The notes under the pieces were generated by a model that was given only the letters and a program-made list of their open reading frames with translations, was not told the DNA's origin and ran no database searches. The position numbers were made by a program, and so were the translations under genes. From positions 1 to 37,269 of the forward strand of contig CAMAHO010000002.1 in assembly GCA_945834545.1 (NCBI GenBank): a stretch of 37,269 nucleotides of DNA. The letters are read 5' to 3'. This document shows, one piece after another, positions 31,149 to 37,269 of this stretch. Origin of the DNA: an uncultured Lachnospiraceae bacterium. Its GTDB lineage: Bacteria > Bacillota > Clostridia > Lachnospirales > Lachnospiraceae. Position 1 is the first letter of the stretch, and every line of letters starts with the position of its first letter.

Positions 31149-31206
31149 AATAACTTCATCTTTCTAATCTGCTTTGGTGGTGCCAGCCACCCGATATAGC
31201 TTTTTC

Positions 31207-34161
31207 TTATTTTTCGTTCAAAAAGACATAATACACATCCCCATACCGCTCTGTATGGACAAATCTTCCGTAATCCCGCACAGTCTTAAGGGTTCCATCC
31301 TTGCACACAATTCTGTATTCCACATAATCCAGATCCTTATCCTTGTGGATTTGCGCCTTGATTTTCTGCTGCACCAGTTCCCGGTCTTCCGGATAAATCA
31401 TACCCTCAAAGGTATTTCCGGTGAGCTGCTTAAACTCCTCTCTGTCAGCACATTGAAAAAGCCTTACCATCTCTGAGTTAAAGGAAACAATCTCGCCCGT
31501 TTCATCTGCTTTATAGATGAAAAATCCACCCGGCAATAATTCTGAAATCTCATCCACCTTACGGAGCATATCCTCAGAAATATTGTTATGCGGTCTTCTC
31601 AAGGTATGGTTGTGAACCTGATAAAAATGACTCTTGTTGCGGTACATATTCTGGTCAGCAAGGGCAACCATATGCTCCAGCTCACCGATTCTTTCCACCC
31701 ATACGCTACCTACAGCAGCTGACCGTCCTTCCTTCCAGGACTGTTCCAGTAGCTCAAGCTTTTTCTCAAACTCCTCCTTGCTGTCCTCAAAGGAAAAGAC
31801 CACAAACTCGTCCCCTCCCAATCGATAGCAGTCTGCCCCGGAAAAGACACTGCGAAGAGTGGATGAAACATCCAGAATCAGCTTATCTCCAGCCTTATGT
31901 CCATTCTTGTCATTGACAAGCTTTAATCCATTAATGTCTGCAAAAAGAATACCCAGAGGACGGGTGATTCTGTCTGCTTCCTGCTCTAATAAAGCCACAT
32001 CCTCATAGTACATTTTCCTGTTCTTAAATCCGGTTAAGGCATCCGTCTGAAGCTCTGCCACCATACTGTCATAGGTCTTCAGATGTACAAGGTTCTCAAT
32101 TCGAGTCATAAGTCGAGTGAAATTATATGGCTTTTCCAGGAAATCTGCTGCCCCTAATTGAATACACCTTTGCTCTTCCTCCTGACTGTTCATGGAGGAG
32201 GTCACAATCACCGGTATCCGGTTAAAGACCGTGTTTTTTCGAATTTCCTCCAAAAACTCATATCCATCCATAACCGGCATTTGGATGTCCAAAAGGATGG
32301 CTGTGATGCTACGGCTGTTCTTTCTGAGCACAGCGAGCCCTTCCTTTCCATTCTCAGCCGTCAGAACGGTATAGTACTCCTCCAGAATCTCCGAAAGCAT
32401 TTCTCTGTTGATCTCATTATCCTCTACAATCAGAATCGCTCTTTTGTGATCCCCTTCAGCCTCAATTTCAGTTTGCTCTGTTGCCTTTCCTTTTTCGGTG
32501 TTTCTGGCTACCAAAAGCTCAAACTCCTCCTCCGGCAAGGGCTTGGCATAAAAGTATCCCTGGGCGTGGTCGCAGCCAAGCTCGGTCAGTCTGTTCTTCT
32601 GCTCCGGTGTTTCCACACCTTCCGCAATGATATTCAAATGCATTCTGTGAGCCATATTGATAATGTCGTTCAGGATGCTTTGCTCGATGGGCTTTGCCAT
32701 CTCACTGCGAATAAAGCCCATGTCCAGCTTTAGGACATCCACCGACATCTGACCTAACATATTGAGGGAGGAGTAGCCACTTCCAAAATCATCCATTTCG
32801 ATGACAAAGCCCTGTCTTCTGAGCTCCTTCACGGTTTTCATCAGCTGCTCCGGATTCTCCGTGTAGGCACTCTCCGTAATTTCCAGGTGCAAATATGCCG
32901 GGTCCAGGCAGTAGGTCTTTACCAGCTGGCAGAAATGCTCCACCAGCTGCGTGCGATAGACATCGATTCGGGACACATTCACAGAAACCGGAACGATTCC
33001 ATAGCCCTTTTTCTGCCACTCCTGCTGTTTTTTGCAGGTATACTCCCAGACATAACTGTCCAGCTGGCTGATAAAGCCATTCTTCTCAAATAACGGAATA
33101 AACTCTCCCGGGGAGATAAAGCCCCACTCCGGGTGTACCCATCGCACTAAAGCCTCTGCTCCAATCAAGGTACCGTCGTGGAGATTGTATTTGGGTTGGA
33201 AATAGACGGTAAACTGCTCCTCTGACAGGGCTCTTTCCATGGCGTCCGTTATGGCCTGCTCCCTAAGAAGCTGATTGCGCAGAGTATCGTCATAAACTGC
33301 CACATAACAGTCATATCGCCCCTTAATGGTATCCAACATCCAAAGAGCTCTGTCACACATCAGTTCCACCGGGATATCCCTTTTGGTAATCTCATAGACC
33401 CCCAGCTTGACAACCACATTGTCCTTAAGCTCAGACCTGGTGGCCTGTCTGCCTCTGATAAAATACTCTCTTCCAATTTTCTCTTTTTCTCTATCCATGA
33501 GACAGAGGAATCTGTCCGCCGTGTAGCGGCCGCAAATGCTGCCCTTGGGCGCTCTTTTCTTTAATATGTCAGCCTCCTCCATAAGCAGCCTGTCCCCGGC
33601 TTCCCGGCCGTAGGTATCATTGTAAAGCTTGAAATTCTCTACATTACAGCTGACAATGGAGAACTCCTTCTCCGGAAACTCATCCAATTTCTCTCTGACC
33701 TTGTCGTAGAAGTACTCTTTGGTATACAAACCGGTGAGTTTATCGTATTTGAACTGGTTACTTACGCAATTATTCTCTTTTTGCCTGACAAGAGTAGCTA
33801 TTCTGTGCTTTAATGCCTCCGGCCTATAGGGCTCGACGATATAATCACAGCCGCTCCAGTCAATTACCTCCAGCTCATTTGCTTCATTGGTGATAATCAA
33901 TACCGGAATCACAGCCAGCGTCTTCTCCTTATGAAGCTCCTCTAAAAGCCCAAGAATCCTCTCCTTGGACAGACGGACATCCAAAAGGACAACACTGACC
34001 TCTTTCTCCGGGCGACTTAGGTATTCCATGGCTTCCTTCTCATCCGTCACGGCCTCTATGCTATACTCGTCCTGTAAAATTGTCTGAAGCCCTGTCCAGT
34101 TCTGTTGGTCAGCTCCAACCACTAACAACTGCTTTTTCTCATTTCTGACTTCCAATCTCAT
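31207..34161 (-). CDS. Multidomain c-di-GMP protein: REC - degenerate GGDEF - EAL - REC - GGDEF - PAS
   Basis: GGDEF1 site reads GRYTADRF (degenerate); EAL has EALVRW, DDFGSGYSS, EGVET; REC2 ILIVEDNEINREM...LLDIQMPVMDG; GGDEF2 YRLGGDEFVVF; C-terminal PAS. Start is ATG 34161 or TTG 34170. Confidence 0.92.
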   Translation of the reverse strand: MRLEVRNEKKQLLVVGADQQNWTGLQTILQDEYSIEAVTDEKEAMEYLSRPEKEVSVVLLDVRLSKERILGLLEELHKEKTLAVIPVLIITNEANELEVIDWSGCDYIVEPYRPEALKHRIATLVRQKENNCVSNQFKYDKLTGLYTKEYFYDKVREKLDEFPEKEFSIVSCNVENFKLYNDTYGREAGDRLLMEEADILKKRAPKGSICGRYTADRFLCLMDREKEKIGREYFIRGRQATRSELKDNVVVKLGVYEITKRDIPVELMCDRALWMLDTIKGRYDCYVAVYDDTLRNQLLREQAITDAMERALSEEQFTVYFQPKYNLHDGTLIGAEALVRWVHPEWGFISPGEFIPLFEKNGFISQLDSYVWEYTCKKQQEWQKKGYGIVPVSVNVSRIDVYRTQLVEHFCQLVKTYCLDPAYLHLEITESAYTENPEQLMKTVKELRRQGFVIEMDDFGSGYSSLNMLGQMSVDVLKLDMGFIRSEMAKPIEQSILNDIINMAHRMHLNIIAEGVETPEQKNRLTELGCDHAQGYFYAKPLPEEEFELLVARNTEKGKATEQTEIEAEGDHKRAILIVEDNEINREMLSEILEEYYTVLTAENGKEGLAVLRKNSRSITAILLDIQMPVMDGYEFLEEIRKNTVFNRIPVIVTSSMNSQEEEQRCIQLGAADFLEKPYNFTRLMTRIENLVHLKTYDSMVAELQTDALTGFKNRKMYYEDVALLEQEADRITRPLGILFADINGLKLVNDKNGHKAGDKLILDVSSTLRSVFSGADCYRLGGDEFVVFSFEDSKEEFEKKLELLEQSWKEGRSAAVGSVWVERIGELEHMVALADQNMYRNKSHFYQVHNHTLRRPHNNISEDMLRKVDEISELLPGGFFIYKADETGEIVSFNSEMVRLFQCADREEFKQLTGNTFEGMIYPEDRELVQQKIKAQIHKDKDLDYVEYRIVCKDGTLKTVRDYGRFVHTERYGDVYYVFLNEK

Positions 34162-34189
34162 CCACCTCAATTCTCTTTCCCCATAGGTA

Positions 34190-34218
34190 CTTCCACTCCT
34201 ATTTCAAAGGAGTGGAAG
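34190..34218. other. Perfect 10-bp hairpin upstream of the multidomain gene
   Basis: cttccactcc tatttcaaa ggagtggaag; no U-tract. Confidence 0.5.
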
Positions 34219-34362
34219 CCAGCATCTCAAACTGGTTTCGCACCTTCAAAAAACAATCTATCAACTTCGGTGAAAATACCCTGCCTTCAAGCCTTCCTCA
34301 ATCTCCTGTATTTGATTTTTCGAAAATCCCTTGTCTTTCAGTTGAAGTCTCACTGCGTCCAT
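34199..34362 (-). pseudogene. Possible decayed HD-GYP C-terminal tail plus 33-codon small ORF
   Basis: Frame 34199-34297 reads GRLEGRVFSPKLIDCFLKVRNQFEMLASTPLK*, resembling the tail of HD-GYP proteins (xFxPxLxxxFLxxxxxF). Overlapping frame 34261-34362 reads MDAVRLQLKDKGFSKNQIQEIEEGLKAGYFHRS*. Confidence 0.35.
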
Positions 34363-34429
34363 CTTGTATCCTGCCCGGTGATTGCTTTAGCTTCTTTGTT
34401 TTCTCCTATCTCGGATTTATGTACCAACT

Positions 34430-34795
34430 TTAGTCTAACTGCTTTATTGCTTCCGTTACGGTTTGATATTCTTCCTTCACCTGCTGCAAAATCGCCTCAC
34501 AGGTTTCCTTGTCTACCTGTTCCTCGGTTTCTTTTCCACGCAAGCACTCAGTCAGTACAGATGCCGATTCCCCCAGTCTCTGAAACCCCAGATTAAAGCA
34601 GACCCCCTTTAAGGAGTGTGCACCGCGAAACGCTTCTTGGTACTGCCCCTGCTCATATGCCTTGCACAGGAGTTCAAAGCTCGGGTCAGCCAGAAACTTA
34701 ACCACAAACTTTCGAATTAACTCTTCCTTTGAGATACGGCTCTTAACAGCCTCCAAATCTCCGCCTACTGCCTCATAAAATGCTTTCAATTCCAT
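34430..34795 (-). CDS. Stand-alone HPt (histidine phosphotransfer) protein
   Basis: 121 aa; AFRGAHSLKGVCFNLGFQRLGESA is the HPt motif. Confidence 0.88.
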   Translation of the reverse strand: MELKAFYEAVGGDLEAVKSRISKEELIRKFVVKFLADPSFELLCKAYEQGQYQEAFRGAHSLKGVCFNLGFQRLGESASVLTECLRGKETEEQVDKETCEAILQQVKEEYQTVTEAIKQLD

Positions 34796-34834
34796 ACATA
34801 TACACTCCCCACATAAAAAAACTTATTTGGACAA

Positions 34835-34862
34835 ATTATAACATATATTATGCAATTTTCAA
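34835..34862 (-). promoter_or_regulatory. Putative promoter of the HPt-led signalling operon
   Basis: Minus strand TTGAAA - 16 bp - TATAAT upstream of the HPt ATG. Confidence 0.6.
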
Positions 34863-34890
34863 ATACTCCTGTTTGGGAGTTACGTCCGTA

Positions 34891-34940
34891 GCAAAAAAAA
34901 TCTACGGATATACTCCTGAAATCTCAGGAACTATCCGTAG
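34891..34940 (-). terminator. Rho-independent terminator after the deoR-type gene
   Basis: Minus strand CTACGGATAgTTCCTGAgatTTCAGGAgtaTATCCGTAG followed by ATTTTTTTT. Confidence 0.88.
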
Positions 34941-34987
34941 ACATAAATGAATTTCCTTAAACTCCTATATTGGGATTGTGTGCTTAC

Positions 34988-35734
34988 CTAAGGAACCACG
35001 ATGATGTTCCGGCAGTTCGCATAGTGGCCGGTGGGGGCAGTATTGGTGAGGATAGTAGCCTCCTCAAATGCCGCAAAGGTGACTGCTGAGGTCTTGCGGA
35101 ACTTATCCTCGTCGGCCAGCACATAGCCAATCGCACAGTGACCTAAGGCTGCTGATTTGGTGAGGGCTTCGCTCTGGTCAGGGGTTGTGAAACCGTTTTG
35201 TCGACTCACACCGTTGGTGCCAAAAAAGCCCTTGGTGAAATGATATCTTCCAATGTCTAAAAGAGCCTGGGCTCCTATGATAGCTTCCGTGATGGCCTTA
35301 AGTTCTCCGCCAATCATAATGACCTTTAAGCCCTTTTGCGCCATCTTCCTGCCATGAGCAACCGCATTTGTCACGTAGGTAGCCTCCTTGCAGGTCAAAA
35401 ACTCTATCATGCACTCCGTGGTCGTCCCGGCATCCAGATACACGAAATCCTCCGGACCGATGAGAGAAGCCGCATAACGGGCAATTCTTTTCTTCTCGTC
35501 CATGTTGACTTCAAGTTTCTGCATCATGGAAAGTTCTGTGGTGGTAACTCCTCCTTCCATGGCGATGGCGCCGCCAAACACCTTGGTCAGCTTCCCTGCC
35601 TTGTCCAAATCTGTCAGGTCCCTTCGGGCCGTGGATTCGGAAATCCCGAATTTCTCCCTAAGCTCCGATACCGTGATACTTCCCTTCTCATTGACCAGAT
35701 TCAGAATCAACTCCTGTCTGTGCTCTGTTAGCAT
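34988..35734 (-). CDS. DeoR-family transcriptional regulator
   Basis: MLTEHRQELILNLVNEKGSITVSELREKFGISESTARRDLTDLDKAGKLTKVFGGA... typical DeoR N-terminus and sugar-isomerase-like C-terminal domain. Confidence 0.93.
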   Translation of the reverse strand: MLTEHRQELILNLVNEKGSITVSELREKFGISESTARRDLTDLDKAGKLTKVFGGAIAMEGGVTTTELSMMQKLEVNMDEKKRIARYAASLIGPEDFVYLDAGTTTECMIEFLTCKEATYVTNAVAHGRKMAQKGLKVIMIGGELKAITEAIIGAQALLDIGRYHFTKGFFGTNGVSRQNGFTTPDQSEALTKSAALGHCAIGYVLADEDKFRKTSAVTFAAFEEATILTNTAPTGHYANCRNIIVVP

Positions 35735-35735
35735 A

Positions 35736-37269
35736 CTACGCCTCCACAATCGTCTTTTTCATTGGTAAAATGCATCCCGGCGAAACAGAAAACTCATCGA
35801 TTCCCATGTCCAAAAACTCCTTGGTCAGACTCATGTCTGCCCCAAGCTCACCACAGATACCCACCCAGATACCCGCCTTGTGTGCACTCTGTGCCACCAT
35901 GCGAATCATCTTTAGGATAGCCGGATGATGGGGATCATAGAAGCTGTCCAGATTGGGATTCTGCCTGTCAACCGCTAAGGTGTACTGACTTAGGTCATTG
36001 GTTCCGATGCTAAAGAAGTCCACTTCCTTTGCAAGCTCTTCACTCTCCATCACTGCTGCCGGCGTCTCAATCATAATGCCGGAGGAGGGATTTCCGAAGG
36101 CGATTCCCTGCTCTGTAAGCTCTGCCTTGACTTCCTCCTCGATTTCCCGAATCTTCTTCACTTCCCACAAGCTTGTAATCATAGGATACATTATAGCCAG
36201 ATTACCATATGCGCCGGCGCGATACAAGGCTCTGAGCTGTGTTTTAAAAACTTCCGGTCTTGTGAGGCAGATTCTGATTGCCCGATATCCCAGTGCCGGA
36301 TTTTCCTCCTGCTCCAGTCCAAAATAGCTGCAGGTTTTGTCAGCACCGATATCCAGTGTACGGATAATGACCTGCTTGCCGGCCATGGTTTCCAAAACTG
36401 TTTTATAAATCTGAAACTGCTCCTCCTCCGTGGGATAGGTATCCTTTTCCAAATAGAGAAATTCACTGCGAAACAGCCCAATACCGGCGGCATCGTTTTC
36501 CAGCACCAGTGCCAAATCCTTGATATTTCCGATGTTGGCATAGAGCTTGATCTTCTTGCCCTCCCGGGTAACCGCATCCTTCCCCTTTAACTCATTCAGG
36601 AGTTCTTTCTGCCGTCTCTCCTCAGCCTGTTTCCTTGTCATCTCCGCCAAAAGAGCCTCCTCCGGCTCCACATAAAAGCGTCCTGTGTTGCCGTCTACGA
36701 TGCCAAGCTTCCCGTCAAACTCCTCCGTAATGGAAAGCTTGGTGCTGACAAGAGCGGGAATTCCCATAGTCCGAGCCAAGATAGCTGTGTGGGAATTTAA
36801 GGATCCTTGAACGGTGACAAAGGACAGAACCTTGTCCTTGTCCATCTGGACCGTTTCCGAGGGAGCCAGGTCCTCTGCCAGAATGATCACCGGTTCCTCC
36901 ATGGAGAGTCCATTTCCGCCTTCTCCTGCCAGCACAGACAAAAGTCTCTCGGAGATATCCTTCACATCAGCAGCCCTTCCGCGCATATACTCATCATCCA
37001 TAGCCGCAAATACCTGTGCCAGATTGTCGCCGGTAGTGGCTACTGCATACTCTGCATTTACCATCTGGGTGTCAATGATATTGTACACAGACTCGGCGTA
37101 TCCATCGTCCTCCAACATCATCTGGTGGATTTCAAAGATGGCAGCATTGGCCTCCCCTACCTCCACCAAAGCCTTTTCGTAAAGTACCTGAAGCTGTTCC
37201 TGGGCCTTCTTGACCGCCTCCTTAAATCGCTTCTTTTCCTCCTCAGGCTCCTGTATTTTGACACGTTTC
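35736..37269 (-). CDS. ptsI: PTS enzyme I (phosphoenolpyruvate-protein phosphotransferase), 5' end beyond window
   Basis: SLNSHTAILARTMGIPALV (active His), GIGLFRSEFLYL, DFFSIGTNDLSQYTLAVDR, GICGELGADMSL. Frame is open to the right edge (RVKIQEPEEEKKRFKEAVKKAQEQLQVLYEKA...). Confidence 0.96.
   Translation of the reverse strand, partial: KRVKIQEPEEEKKRFKEAVKKAQEQLQVLYEKALVEVGEANAAIFEIHQMMLEDDGYAESVYNIIDTQMVNAEYAVATTGDNLAQVFAAMDDEYMRGRAADVKDISERLLSVLAGEGGNGLSMEEPVIILAEDLAPSETVQMDKDKVLSFVTVQGSLNSHTAILARTMGIPALVSTKLSITEEFDGKLGIVDGNTGRFYVEPEEALLAEMTRKQAEERRQKELLNELKGKDAVTREGKKIKLYANIGNIKDLALVLENDAAGIGLFRSEFLYLEKDTYPTEEEQFQIYKTVLETMAGKQVIIRTLDIGADKTCSYFGLEQEENPALGYRAIRICLTRPEVFKTQLRALYRAGAYGNLAIMYPMITSLWEVKKIREIEEEVKAELTEQGIAFGNPSSGIMIETPAAVMESEELAKEVDFFSIGTNDLSQYTLAVDRQNPNLDSFYDPHHPAILKMIRMVAQSAHKAGIWVGICGELGADMSLTKEFLDMGIDEFSVSPGCILPMKKTIVEA

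Noticed and set aside
32158-32733. 191-aa plus-strand ORF antisense to the EAL/GGDEF gene
   Set aside because: Same reasoning: opposite conserved catalytic motifs.
1-37269. CRISPR arrays, tRNA or rRNA genes, prophage or toxin-antitoxin modules
   Set aside because: No regularly spaced direct repeats, no cloverleaf or rRNA sequence noticed on reading, and no phage or TA-like proteins in the supported ORFs.

Overview
The window is 37.3 kb of a low-to-mid GC Firmicute chromosome, Lachnospiraceae-like by inference. Every confidently called CDS is on the minus strand. Reading in transcription order (right to left) it contains: (i) PTS enzyme I (partial) followed by a DeoR-type regulator; (ii) a promoter-led ~11 kb signalling operon: HPt, a REC-GGDEF(degenerate)-EAL-REC-GGDEF-PAS protein, an ABC-F ATPase, a TM-HD-GYP-REC protein, a hybrid histidine kinase, a DegV protein and a single-domain receiver; (iii) a DHH phosphoesterase; (iv) a glutamine-centred block: purF-carA-carB, an XRE regulator, type III glnA, an amt gene with a fused P-II domain, and pyrG-gltB-gltD; (v) a RAYT transposase surrounded by REP-like palindromes; (vi) an EIIC-only PTS permease coupled to a PseI/NeuB-family synthase (partial). 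Two observations stand out. First, two ~380-412 bp palindromic elements have different REP-like arms but share a ~164 nt core with pair-preserving substitutions. Second, the glnA, amt and purF leaders share a hairpin with an identical AAAGGC hexaloop on different paired stems, overlapping a terminator-like hairpin. Both are read by eye from the sequence and were not tested computationally.
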